This document shows, one piece after another, positions 9,254-17,694 of a stretch of DNA of 64,000 bases (its first letter is position 1; each line of letters starts with the position of its first letter). The stretch spans positions 2,542,001 through 2,606,000 of the forward strand of contig OZ257144.1 in the NCBI GenBank assembly GCA_965279205.1. The letters run 5' to 3'. The notes under the pieces are model-generated. The model was not told where the DNA came from and searched no databases. It worked only from the letters and a program-made list of their open reading frames with translations. Origin of the DNA: UBA7672 sp965279205 (GTDB lineage: Bacteria; Pseudomonadota; Alphaproteobacteria; Caulobacterales; Hyphomonadaceae). The position numbers and the translations under genes were made by a program.

Positions 9254-10267
9254 CTAATTCGCCTCCACATAGGTGGCCCGGATCGCTCCACCGAGCCGCG
9301 CCTTGTCCGGATACTGCGCCGACATTTCATCCGTGACGATCTGAACGGCCTCCGGCTCGCTCTTGCGTTCCCGCTTCAGCGACGCGACGCGCTCCTGTAT
9401 CCGCGTGAAGTAGGCGCGATAGCCGGCGATGATCGAGGCATCGCCTCGCGCACCATGGCTTGGCACCACATGCACCGGCTTCAGTGCATCCAGCTTGTCG
9501 AGGCTCGCCTGCCAGTGGCGGATGCTCGCTCCGGCCGTCATCACCGACGGCTGAGGCCGCATCGCCACGTCGCCCGAAAACAGCACGCCGTCCACCAGCA
9601 CGACCGTGTCGCCCAGCGTATGGTTGAGCCCCATCGCATAGACCTTCGCCGTGACGCCGCCGAGGTCGAGCGTGTAGTCCGTCTCGAACGAGATATCCGC
9701 CGCCCGGTACGTCGCGCCCTTCAGCAGTTCCGCATTCAGCGGCGAGCGCGAGGCGAACACTTCAGCGAGCCTCATTCCCGAAGCGGCGATGTCTGCATCC
9801 TGGTCCTTCGACCGGATCATCTTGGAGTCTTTTGGAAACGCGTTCGCGCCGAGATCGTGCTCGGGATGCACATGCGTCGTCACAAGATAGATCGGCTTGC
9901 CCGCGCCAACCTTGGCGACTTCCTTCAGCACCGTCTCCGCGTTGCGCGCACCAAGGCCCGTGTCGACCACCAGCACGGCTTTCGACCCGACGATGATCCC
10001 GACATTCGGCACCAGTGACGCTGACCTGTCCGGGATTGCCCACACGTGCTCGGTCAGCTTCTCGGTGACGCCCGCGGGCACCAGAGCCGGGGGAGGCGCC
10101 GGCGGCTGGGTGCTCGGTGGAGCAGACGGCTGGGGGACGGGCGCCGGCGGTGGCGTTACGACCGGGGGCGCAGTCGCCAGCGCAACCGCCGGCGCCGCAG
10201 GCGCATCCGCCGCCTGCTGTGCGCACGCCGAAACCAGAACAATCAATGCCAAGGCTGCAATGCGCAT
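9254..10267 (-). CDS. metallo-beta-lactamase-fold lipoprotein
   Basis: An exported MBL-fold hydrolase of 337 residues. A type II signal peptide ends in VSA-C15, followed by a 45-residue Pro/Ala-rich tether. The metal site is H132-x-H134-x-E136-H137-D138, with H216 (GLNHTLGD), D233 (FSGDVA) and H271 (PSHG). Glu replaces Asp in the usual HxHxDH motif, as in the HxHPEH subgroup of periplasmic MBL hydrolases. Substrate unknown; no direct evidence for beta-lactamase activity. GGGAGGACC lies just upstream of the ATG. Confidence 0.86.
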   Translation of the reverse strand: MRIAALALIVLVSACAQQAADAPAAPAVALATAPPVVTPPPAPVPQPSAPPSTQPPAPPPALVPAGVTEKLTEHVWAIPDRSASLVPNVGIIVGSKAVLVVDTGLGARNAETVLKEVAKVGAGKPIYLVTTHVHPEHDLGANAFPKDSKMIRSKDQDADIAASGMRLAEVFASRSPLNAELLKGATYRAADISFETDYTLDLGGVTAKVYAMGLNHTLGDTVVLVDGVLFSGDVAMRPQPSVMTAGASIRHWQASLDKLDALKPVHVVPSHGARGDASIIAGYRAYFTRIQERVASLKRERKSEPEAVQIVTDEMSAQYPDKARLGGAIRATYVEAN

Positions 10268-10329
10268 GTCGGTCCTCCCAAACTCCGGAGGGATAGAACG
10301 CGATCCGGCCGGGAATTGCGAGCCGGGAA

Positions 10330-10776
10330 ATGCTCAACTACGCTTTACCCATGCCCCGCGCCGATCAGACCGATATCAAACTCCGCCTTGTGATCGAGAA
10401 CCCGGTCCCCGGCGTCGCCCACAGCCTGCAGGACAAGAAGAGCCAGCCCTTCGGTGCGCAAGTCTCGAAGAAGGGCGAGGCGCTGTCCTTCGACATTCCC
10501 GTCCGCATCGGCCCCGGACCGAAATTCTACGGCGAGCTTGTGCGCAGCGAGGGGCCGGAGCGGCGGTTCTTTTACATCGGCATCGGCACGGGCGCCGGCC
10601 AGATGGACTCGCCCTGGCAGCGTCGCATGAAGATCAACGTCCACGACATTCCGCAGGCGCTGCTCGACAAGGCCATGAAGGGCAAAGTGGTCGAAGGCGT
10701 CATCCAGGGAACAGGCAAGGACGGCTCGCCCGCCTGCGCAAGCGTGCCGCTTCTCCACCCATGGCAGGCTGTCTGA
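10330..10776 (+). CDS. DUF5990-like protein
   Basis: A 148-residue cytoplasmic protein that I assign tentatively to DUF5990, a family of unknown function, from the opening LRLVIENPVPGVAHSLQ and the central FDIPVRIGPGPKFYGE. No enzymatic motif is visible. ATG at 10330 was chosen; an alternative ATG at 10351 (MPRADQTD) lacks a ribosome-binding site. Divergent from the MBL lipoprotein across about 60 bases and convergent, 2 bases apart, with the M23/M56 gene. Confidence 0.65.
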   Translation: MLNYALPMPRADQTDIKLRLVIENPVPGVAHSLQDKKSQPFGAQVSKKGEALSFDIPVRIGPGPKFYGELVRSEGPERRFFYIGIGTGAGQMDSPWQRRMKINVHDIPQALLDKAMKGKVVEGVIQGTGKDGSPACASVPLLHPWQAV

Positions 10777-10778
10777 GG

Positions 10779-13139
10779 TCAGCCGCCAGCTAGCTTGAGT
10801 CCCTCGATCGACTGCGGATCGTAAGACTTTCCGTTGAAGAAGACTTCGAAATGGAGATGCGCACCGGACGATCTGCCGGTGCTGCCGACCGTGCCGACCT
10901 CATCACCGGCCTCAAGGCTGTCTCCCGCTTTCACGCTGATCGAATTGAGGTGTGCAAAGCCCGCCGTTATGTTCTCGCCATACTGGATTTCTACCATCCG
11001 GCCGTAGCTTCCTCGCGTTCCGGCAAACAGCACTACGCCGGTGGCAGGTGTGTGAACCAATGCACCCCATGGTGCTTTCAAATCGACGCCCTCGTGGAAT
11101 GCGATCTTGCTCGGCTCAAACGGATCGGGTTTGTAGCCATATCCCCAGGTTATCTCGTGCGCACCATCCAGCACCGAAGACGTCGCACCGGGAACAACGA
11201 ACGGCGCCATCTTCCGGATCACCGGCGTTGCGTTCGTCGCCGGCGTCACCTGCATCACCGAAAACTGCATTGGCGCCGTGGTGCAGGTTGTGGCGACCCG
11301 CGGATTGGCAGGCACGCTGATTCCGATAAGCGTCCCCTCGGGAATGTTCTGACCGGTTGAAACACGCGTCCCGGCCACTTCGGCGTAGACGATGACGCAT
11401 GGATTTGCGTCGAGCGGGATCGCGGTTCCTGCCGATGTCTGCAGGATTTTCACCGATGCAGTGGATCCGTTCCCGACCGGATCGACCGACACGACGCGTG
11501 CCGGAAACATCGCCCGGATCGGCAATGGTTCAAGCGCTGCAGGGGCCGTCAGAGGCGTGGGCGGCGTCGCCAAAGGCCGTGGCGTAACCGGAGTCATCGG
11601 CGTCACGGGCGCCACCTGACCGCTGGGCGACAGCGGCGCGGGTGGCGCAAGCGGCGTCGGTGCAGTCGGCGCCACAGCCGGAACGGGCGGCACAGGCGCC
11701 ACCGGCGCAATCTGATCGCCATCTTCGTCCGAGCACGAAACCTGGAAGCTCACTCTCTTGTGGTCGCCGCGCAGCGCGATCACCGCGCCCTCGGCCACCA
11801 CCTGCTCCTTCGCCACCTTCAGCGCGCCGAGTCCTTCGAGCTCCGCTGTACACATCCCGGTCGTGCTCGCGTTCGCCGCCTGCACCAGCTTCACGGCATA
11901 GCCATTGGTCGCGTCGCCGCCGATCCATACCACGCGCGCCGGGAAGGACGCGCGGACCATGCCGTCGGGTGAGACATAGACCTGTTGCTCCACAACCGGC
12001 GGCTCGGGCGTCTCCGGCGCTTCTGGGGCCTCAAGCGCCGCAAGCGGCTCGAGCGGCTCAGGGGCTTCAGGCGCCGCCAGCGCTTCAAGCGGTTCAAGCG
12101 CTTCAAGCGCCTCAGGTGCGCGCGGCACGGCCAGCGCCACCTGCGCCACGGCGATCGGCACGGCGATCAGACCCGCGACGCACGCGGCGATCATCGCCGC
12201 CCGCGCCGGCTTGCGCTTCGCCAGCGCAAGCGTCCGCGTCACGCGCAGCATCAGGCTGCGCCCGCCGCCCGCCAGCGACATGGAAGCCGCGGGCGCCGCA
12301 AGCGACAGTCCCGTCGAGAAACCCGCCACGTCGCGCAAAGTCCGCGCATAGGCATGCCGCGCATCCGACAGCTGCACCACGCCTTCGTCGCACGCCAACT
12401 CGCGCGCCATGTCGAGCTCACGCCGCATCAGCCACGCAAACGGGTTGAACCAGAACACATCCGCCGCGATCCGCTCCAGCGGGCGGCGCCAGCCATCACC
12501 GCGCGCGACATGCAGACATTCATGACCGATCACCAGGTCCAGCGCCTCGCGACGCAGCCGGCCTTCCAGCCCTTCCGGAATGCACACTGTCTGCCGCAGG
12601 ACGCCGAACGAGAAAGGCGAAACCGACGCTTCCGTCACCAGCAGGCGCGGCGCCCGACGCAGGCCAAGCCGCTGCGACCATACTTTCAGGGATTGCATCG
12701 CGGCGCCGGACTCCGCCGGGCGCGACATATTCACGATGCCGAACAGCGATCGCGCCGCCAGCTGCGCCGATACAAATCGCGCAATCCAGCCAACGGCCAC
12801 AACGATCAGGAAAATCTGCGCCAGATCGAGATCGGCGGTCGTGACAACCGGATCAGGTAGCGCCGATCCCATCCCTTCGCCTGTAAACTCCACCATCGGC
12901 AGCGTGGTCGTGAACACCGGCTCGGCTACCGGCGTCTCGCGCGGCGCCAGCCCGAGCCCGAAAGCGGAAACCAGCGGCGCGGCAATCCAAGGCGCAATCA
13001 GCAGCGCCGTCGCCCCGCGCCAGATCCATTGCCGCGCGCGGCCCGAAACATCGCCCGATCGCTGCAACAGGAAGGCGGCGAGCCACAGCACAGCGCCCCA
13101 GACCAGAGAAGAAACCGCAAGCCAGGTCAGGATCGTCAT
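10779..13139 (-). CDS. M56 (BlaR1-type) / M23 (LytM) fusion metallopeptidase
   Basis: A 786-residue membrane protein fusing two zinc peptidases. The N-terminal part has four hydrophobic segments (about 5-25, 42-62, 107-127, 314-336) around an M56 domain with HECLH at 206-210 and the downstream glutamate in ELACDEG (about 247). After segment four, a low-complexity Ala/Glu/Pro/Leu linker (340-382) and a Pro-rich linker (478-535) separate three beta-rich modules. The last is a complete M23 endopeptidase: H682/D686, H730 and HLH at 761-763. The two earlier modules (about 398-470 and 544-630) look like divergent copies without the metal ligands. The gene overlaps blaI by four bases (ATGA). BlaR1 family members cleave their BlaI repressor; here a cell-wall hydrolase domain replaces the penicillin sensor. 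Confidence 0.9.
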   Translation of the reverse strand: MTILTWLAVSSLVWGAVLWLAAFLLQRSGDVSGRARQWIWRGATALLIAPWIAAPLVSAFGLGLAPRETPVAEPVFTTTLPMVEFTGEGMGSALPDPVVTTADLDLAQIFLIVVAVGWIARFVSAQLAARSLFGIVNMSRPAESGAAMQSLKVWSQRLGLRRAPRLLVTEASVSPFSFGVLRQTVCIPEGLEGRLRREALDLVIGHECLHVARGDGWRRPLERIAADVFWFNPFAWLMRRELDMARELACDEGVVQLSDARHAYARTLRDVAGFSTGLSLAAPAASMSLAGGGRSLMLRVTRTLALAKRKPARAAMIAACVAGLIAVPIAVAQVALAVPRAPEALEALEPLEALAAPEAPEPLEPLAALEAPEAPETPEPPVVEQQVYVSPDGMVRASFPARVVWIGGDATNGYAVKLVQAANASTTGMCTAELEGLGALKVAKEQVVAEGAVIALRGDHKRVSFQVSCSDEDGDQIAPVAPVPPVPAVAPTAPTPLAPPAPLSPSGQVAPVTPMTPVTPRPLATPPTPLTAPAALEPLPIRAMFPARVVSVDPVGNGSTASVKILQTSAGTAIPLDANPCVIVYAEVAGTRVSTGQNIPEGTLIGISVPANPRVATTCTTAPMQFSVMQVTPATNATPVIRKMAPFVVPGATSSVLDGAHEITWGYGYKPDPFEPSKIAFHEGVDLKAPWGALVHTPATGVVLFAGTRGSYGRMVEIQYGENITAGFAHLNSISVKAGDSLEAGDEVGTVGSTGRSSGAHLHFEVFFNGKSYDPQSIEGLKLAGG

Positions 13140-13513
13140 TGTCCATCTCCCTCTTCGGAATTCAGGATTGCATCGAGCTCGGCCAGCTCGTCCTTGGTCA
13201 GGTGCGGGCTATCCGCGAACATCGAGGCTGGCAGCGCGCCCTTGATGTCGAACACCGATCTCGTGAGTTCGCGCGCCATGGCGCCAAGCACCTGCACACG
13301 CGAAAGGGCCGGAGCATAAACCCCCACGCCATGGACGTCGGAGCGGGTCAAAAGCCCCTTCTCTTCCATACGGGTCAGGATCGTTCGCGTGGTGGAATAG
13401 CTCCAGCCCGTCTCGGCGCTGAGCCCGTCATGGATTTCGCGCGCGCTCATCCGGCCGCCCGGCCACAGCTGCTTCAGAACATGCAGCTCGGTCTTCGTCG
13501 CGGTCGCAGACAT
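13136..13513 (-). CDS. blaI: BlaI/MecI/CopY-family transcriptional repressor
   Basis: A 125-residue dimeric winged-helix repressor. The DNA-binding half (about 5-75) contains SAREIHDGLS and the recognition helix SYSTTRTILTRMEEKG; the C-terminal part is the dimerisation region. Family members are inactivated by proteolysis triggered by a BlaR1-type M56 peptidase, and here that partner is encoded immediately downstream with translational coupling. An operator palindrome overlapping a strong promoter lies 29-42 bases upstream, implying autoregulation of the two-gene operon. Confidence 0.95.
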   Translation of the reverse strand: MSATATKTELHVLKQLWPGGRMSAREIHDGLSAETGWSYSTTRTILTRMEEKGLLTRSDVHGVGVYAPALSRVQVLGAMARELTRSVFDIKGALPASMFADSPHLTKDELAELDAILNSEEGDGQ

Positions 13514-13541
13514 GGCATCCCCGTCCGTTTGGACTGATGAT

Positions 13542-13555
13542 GCTACAGTTGTAGC
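13542..13555 (-). promoter_or_regulatory. BlaI operator
   Basis: A perfect inverted repeat GCTACA-GT-TGTAGC, which contains the CTACA-nn-TGTAG core known from bla/mec operators. It lies in the 45-base gap between the upstream gene's stop and the blaI start, and overlaps the predicted -10 box. Confidence 0.82.
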
Positions 13556-13575
13556 GCGTCAGCTACGTGTGTCAA
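13548..13575 (-). promoter_or_regulatory. blaI-M56/M23 operon promoter
   Basis: On the minus strand a perfect TTGACA -35 box (13575-13570) is followed after 16 bases by TACAAC (13553-13548) as -10. The -35 sits inside the 3' end of the upstream gene, and the -10 inside the BlaI palindrome, so bound repressor would block RNA polymerase. Confidence 0.75.
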
Positions 13576-15643
13576 CAGGCGCCGCTGGCGTCGACCTTTC
13601 GCCGGTCGCCAGCACGCCATCCATCTGCTTGTCCTCAACGGCCTTGCGGCGAAGCTGAACCAGCTCCACCAGCCTCGGATCGGTCCGCCAGATCGCCTGA
13701 TAGCGCCGGTCGGCTCGCACTTCTGGCGTGAACTCATACGCGCCGAACGGCATTGTCTCGGGAATGTAGAGCGTGGCCTCGGCAATCGCCCCTTCCAGCA
13801 TGTCGATGGCGCGGTTCGGTTTTCCAGCAACGGCAAATTCGACCGCCTGAATCCACATCACGTCGCCCTTGCGGCGCTGAATGTCCGGCGGAACCTGCGC
13901 CGCCTCGCTTGGCGACTGATCTGCACGCACATCCGCCTCGATCAGGTTCAGGAAAGGGGCGCGATCGCCGCGCAGCGCCTTGATCGCGACCGCGGTCCAG
14001 TCGAGCCAGAGCTTCACGTCCGGATTTGGCGCGCCCTTCCAAAGGTCATCGCGCACATGCGAACGCAGGCGCTCAAGACCATCTGCATCGCCGCGGACCA
14101 GGTGATTGAGGTACACTTCGCGCAGGATGAACATGTTCGACCGGTCCTGATCGAGCGCCTTGAGATAAGCCGCATCCGACTCCTCGAAACGTCCAAGACA
14201 TTTCAGAGCCCGCGGCACGCCCAGCGTTCGCCAGCCGAATTCCGGATCAATTGCGATCGCAGCTCGCGCATGCTCCAGCGACTCCACGCATCGGCCAGCG
14301 CCTGAGAGGTAATAGGCGTAGGACAGGTGCGTTTCCGAGTTGTTTGGATCAAGCGCCAGTGCCCGTTCCATCAGCGCGCGCGCATCCGCCCATCGCCACT
14401 CGAAACGGCGGTAGTATTCGCCCAGCGCTGCCAGCGCCGGGACCGCATCGGGATCAGACGCGATGGCGCGCCGCAGATACACGGCAGCCGCGGCCTGCTT
14501 TTCCGGTACGGGCGTGGCGCGCGCAAACAACTCGCGCGTCGCGCCCATAGCGACGATCTGCGCCTTGAGTCGCAGCGCGAGCGGCGATTCCGGTTCGATC
14601 GCCAAAGCCTTGTCTATCAGCTCGTTGGCCTTGTCCCCGGCATCGAGCGCTTCGCCAGCCTGGCCACGCATGCGGGCGCTGGCCGTGCCATCCAGCAGCT
14701 GGGTTGCCTCCATCAGCAGCCGGTAGACCTGCGGGTCACTGTGTCGTGGCGCCGCTAGCATTTCCACGCGGTTGGGTCCAAGCCGCGCCACCAGTTCCTC
14801 GAACACCGCCGCCGACATCTGCTGGCGCAGAGCATCGAGATCGGCTGCAAGACCAGACCTCGAACCGGTCCAGACGTTCACGCCTTTCCACGGATCGACC
14901 AGTTCGACCGACAGTTTGATCGCGGCGCCAGACCGCGTGAGGCTGCCGTCGAGCAGCAGGTCCGCCATCAGCCGGCGCCCGATCTCGGTATCGCCCAGCG
15001 GCTCGGCCGCCAGCGCGAACGACGACGAGTCCGACACCACCCGCAGTCCACGCACCCGTGACAGCGTATTGCGGATCTCCCGGGCCATACCGATCGCCAG
15101 CGGTGCGTCGTCCTGCGATGGCCCAAGATTGTCGAACGGCAGCACTGCGAGCGTCAGTGATCTTGTCGGGTCTGGCGTCCATTGAGGCTCGCGTCCCGTC
15201 AGCCACCAGGCGCCCGTTGCAACAGCCACGGCCAGCGCGGCCAGAATCGCGATGATGCCGAAAGGAGGCTGCCTTGCGCCTGCACCTGATGACGCTTCAG
15301 GCTTCGCCAACGCTGCTTGCGAAGTTGCTCCTGGCACGAGCCGGTAGCCAACCTTGGTGATCGTCTCGAGCGTGAAGTCCCGCCCTTCGGTCAGGTCCGA
15401 CGCTTTGCGGATCCGCGAGATCACCCGGTTGATCGCATCGTCGCTGACTGCCCGGCCATCCCAGCAGGCAGCGGTCAGGTCGTCACGGGTGACCACCTCG
15501 CTCTTCGCCCGGGCCAGCACGATCAGCACCGCCATGACCTGGGGTTCGAGTACCTCCCGGCCGCCCGCGAACACGATTTCCCGCGTCGACGGTCGGACCT
15601 CCATGGTCCCCAACCTGATTTTCGGTTCGCGCGCGAGGTCCAT
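13559..15643 (-). CDS. CadC-like membrane-bound winged-helix regulator with TPR sensor domain
   Basis: A predicted one-component regulator of 694 residues. An OmpR-type DNA-binding domain lies at about 8-105 (IRLGTMEVRP onward, ending KVGYRLVP). A single membrane segment at about 128-148 and a large periplasmic part follow. The latter starts with a TolB/FlgO-like module (LAVLPFDNLGP) and continues with TPR-like helical repeats containing the SD.A..AL..LG and AL.LDP.N signatures. ATG at 15643 is preferred; an in-frame TTG at 15679 would add 12 residues. Target genes unknown. The 3' end carries the -35 box of the blaI promoter. Confidence 0.85.
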   Translation of the reverse strand: MDLAREPKIRLGTMEVRPSTREIVFAGGREVLEPQVMAVLIVLARAKSEVVTRDDLTAACWDGRAVSDDAINRVISRIRKASDLTEGRDFTLETITKVGYRLVPGATSQAALAKPEASSGAGARQPPFGIIAILAALAVAVATGAWWLTGREPQWTPDPTRSLTLAVLPFDNLGPSQDDAPLAIGMAREIRNTLSRVRGLRVVSDSSSFALAAEPLGDTEIGRRLMADLLLDGSLTRSGAAIKLSVELVDPWKGVNVWTGSRSGLAADLDALRQQMSAAVFEELVARLGPNRVEMLAAPRHSDPQVYRLLMEATQLLDGTASARMRGQAGEALDAGDKANELIDKALAIEPESPLALRLKAQIVAMGATRELFARATPVPEKQAAAAVYLRRAIASDPDAVPALAALGEYYRRFEWRWADARALMERALALDPNNSETHLSYAYYLSGAGRCVESLEHARAAIAIDPEFGWRTLGVPRALKCLGRFEESDAAYLKALDQDRSNMFILREVYLNHLVRGDADGLERLRSHVRDDLWKGAPNPDVKLWLDWTAVAIKALRGDRAPFLNLIEADVRADQSPSEAAQVPPDIQRRKGDVMWIQAVEFAVAGKPNRAIDMLEGAIAEATLYIPETMPFGAYEFTPEVRADRRYQAIWRTDPRLVELVQLRRKAVEDKQMDGVLATGERSTPAAPVDTRS

Positions 15644-15831
15644 CTGGATGGCGTAGGCCTTCGGCTTGCCGTCCCGCAAGCACGACTAGCGGGACTCACG
15701 TCCTTGTTTTCATTCGTCATCGGCAAAAAGTCAGGCGTTTATCAGGCGCAGGTCCTGATGTTTTTCGCGGACCCGCCCCAGCCTCCTCTCAACGACGCCA
15801 CCCTGGCGTCCCGGAAATGAGGATGCTTCCC

Positions 15832-16158
15832 ATGAAAACCGCCCTGCTCGCCGCCCTCACCACCCTGATGATCGCTGCCCCCGCCCACGCCGACGACGGC
15901 GCCTGGAAGGTCGGATCCAGCTATGTGATCCGCTTCGAGCAGCTCGACCTCAACCGCCCAGCGGACCGCGCCACCCTGTTGGCCCAGGTCGAGCGCTCGT
16001 CCGAGAAGCTCTGCGCGGGTGAAAGCCCCCGCTCCGCCCGCAAGACTTGCCAGGCCGTCGCCACAGCCAACGCCGTCGGCATGCTCCAGCCTTTCGTCCG
16101 CAAAGCCGTCGAAACCGCCCGGCTCGAGCGCGACGTCCAGCAACAGGCGCAGCGCTGA
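15832..16158 (+). CDS. UrcA-family exported protein
   Basis: A small secreted protein of 108 residues with a signal peptide ending near AAPAHA-DD. The mature part has the UrcA-family pattern: a YVIRFEQLDL strand, a helix with ATLLAQVERSSEKLC, and a second cysteine in SARKTC, probably a disulfide pair. Function unknown; the family is common in Caulobacterales and sphingomonads. Of three in-frame ATGs (15817, 15823, 15832) the last is chosen because GAGGA lies about 8 bases upstream. A strong hairpin follows. Confidence 0.85.
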   Translation: MKTALLAALTTLMIAAPAHADDGAWKVGSSYVIRFEQLDLNRPADRATLLAQVERSSEKLCAGESPRSARKTCQAVATANAVGMLQPFVRKAVETARLERDVQQQAQR

Positions 16159-16197
16159 TCCGGGATTGCACCCCCGGCCCATCCAGCTGCGACTGTC

Positions 16198-16240
16198 GCG
16201 GGAGGCGCATGCCTCAATGCGCCTCCCGCACTCTATTTTG
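16198..16240 (+). terminator. terminator of the urcA gene
   Basis: A 13-bp perfect stem (16198-16210 with 16217-16229) with a 6-base loop is followed by ACTCTATTTTG. The stem is very stable and the short T-tract fits an intrinsic terminator. Confidence 0.8.
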
Positions 16241-16391
16241 CCTAGTTTTTGATCGAACAGCCGGATTCTTGCCCAATCGTCCGGCGCCTCACAGGGTCGT
16301 TTTGGCATCTTCCACCTTCGCTGAGCAGAATCGCGCCGCACCGCCTAAACAGCAGGCAACGCCGCGTAGTCGGCGAGCCTGAGAGGACCCC

Positions 16392-17693
16392 ATGACCATC
16401 CTGAAGATCGGCCGCCGCGCGGCCGTTGCCCTGCTGTGCGCCCTCGCCGCCGCCCCAGCCGCTTTCGCCGAGACGAATTCTGGCGACACCGCCTGGGTGC
16501 TGACAGCGACCGCGCTTGTCCTGTTGATGACCCTGCCCGCGCTCGCTCTCTTCTATGGCGGCCTGGTACAGTCGAAGAACGTGCTTTCCGTCCTCAGCCA
16601 GTGCGTCGTCATCGCTTGCTTGATGTCGGTGCTGTGGTTCGCCTTCGGCTACTCGATCGCCTTCGGCGATGGCGGCGACGCGAACGCGATCTGGGGCGGG
16701 CTCGGCAAATCCTTCCTCAGCGGCGTCGAAGCGACCAGCCAGGTCGGCACAATCCCCGAGTCCGTCTTCTTCATGTTCCAGATGACGTTCGCGATCATCA
16801 CGCCGGCGCTGATCGTTGGCGCCTATCCCGAGCGTACCAGCTTCGGTTCGGTGCTGATCTTCTCCAGTCTCTGGATGCTGCTGGTCTACGCTCCGGTTAC
16901 GCACTGGGTATGGGCGTCGGGTGGTTGGCTGTTTGAACAGGGCGTGCGCGACTTCGCGGGCGGCCTCGTCGTCCATGCAACCGCTGGCTCTTCAGCGCTG
17001 ATCTTCGCCCTGCTCGTCGGCAAGCGGAAGCACTTTCCGCACGAGATGCGTCCGCCCCACAGCCCCGTGCTGGTGATGATCGGCGCCGCGATGCTCTGGG
17101 TCGGCTGGTACGGTTTCAACGCCGGCTCTGCGCTGTCCGCAGGCCAGAGCGCGGGCAATGCGATGCTGGTGACCCACCTGTCAGCCTCGACCGCCGCCCT
17201 CGTCTGGATGGCGATCGAGTGGATCAAGTTCGGCCGCCCGGGCCTCGTCGGCACCGTGACCGGGCTTGTCGCCGGTCTTGCGACCATCACGCCCGCCGCC
17301 GGTTCGGTCGGACCGCTCGGCGCGGTGATAATCGGCGCGTCGGCGTCGATCGTGTGCTTCTACGCCGTCACCCTGATCCGTAACTCGCTGAAGATCGACG
17401 ACAGTCTCGACGTCTTCGCTGTCCACGGCGTTGGCGGCGTGCTCGGCACGCTGATCCTGCCGATACTGGCAACCGTCGGCCCCTTGTCTCCGGGCCTCGG
17501 TGAAGTGACAATGGGCCAGCAGCTGTGGGTTCAGGTCCAGGGCGTCCTCGCGGTCCTGGCCTGGTCGGTCGGAGCGACTCTGGTGATCGCCAAGATCACA
17601 GGCCTCATCGTCAACCTACGGGTGAAGCACGAAGTCGAAATCGAAGGCCTCGACACGCATGCCCATGGCGAGCGGGCCTACCACTCGGGCTGA
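16392..17693 (+). CDS. amt: ammonium transporter
   Basis: An Amt/Rh-family inner-membrane ammonium channel of 433 residues with a cleavable signal peptide (about 1-26) and eleven hydrophobic segments. The pore twin histidines are H195 (GGLVVHATAG) and H345 (VFAVHGVGG); AYPERTSF and the conserved GFNAGSAL are present. Amt is normally controlled by NtrC/sigma-54 and the GlnK PII protein, but no glnK gene lies next to it and I found no -24/-12 element (GG-N10-GC) in the 233-base leader. The stop is one base from the convergent HhH gene. Confidence 0.96.
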   Translation: MTILKIGRRAAVALLCALAAAPAAFAETNSGDTAWVLTATALVLLMTLPALALFYGGLVQSKNVLSVLSQCVVIACLMSVLWFAFGYSIAFGDGGDANAIWGGLGKSFLSGVEATSQVGTIPESVFFMFQMTFAIITPALIVGAYPERTSFGSVLIFSSLWMLLVYAPVTHWVWASGGWLFEQGVRDFAGGLVVHATAGSSALIFALLVGKRKHFPHEMRPPHSPVLVMIGAAMLWVGWYGFNAGSALSAGQSAGNAMLVTHLSASTAALVWMAIEWIKFGRPGLVGTVTGLVAGLATITPAAGSVGPLGAVIIGASASIVCFYAVTLIRNSLKIDDSLDVFAVHGVGGVLGTLILPILATVGPLSPGLGEVTMGQQLWVQVQGVLAVLAWSVGATLVIAKITGLIVNLRVKHEVEIEGLDTHAHGERAYHSG

Positions 17694-17694
17694 C

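Noticed and set aside
8164..9330. A 388-residue open frame on the minus strand
   Set aside because: Antisense to prs, a highly conserved gene; composition is typical of a shadow frame.
9254..10267. True class B beta-lactamase
   Set aside because: The HxHxEH variant and the lipoprotein tether fit general MBL-fold hydrolases; no evidence of beta-lactam specificity.
16250..16391. A sigma-54 promoter for amt
   Set aside because: A TTGGCA box is present near 16309, but the GC that should follow GG by 10 bases is 14 bases away.
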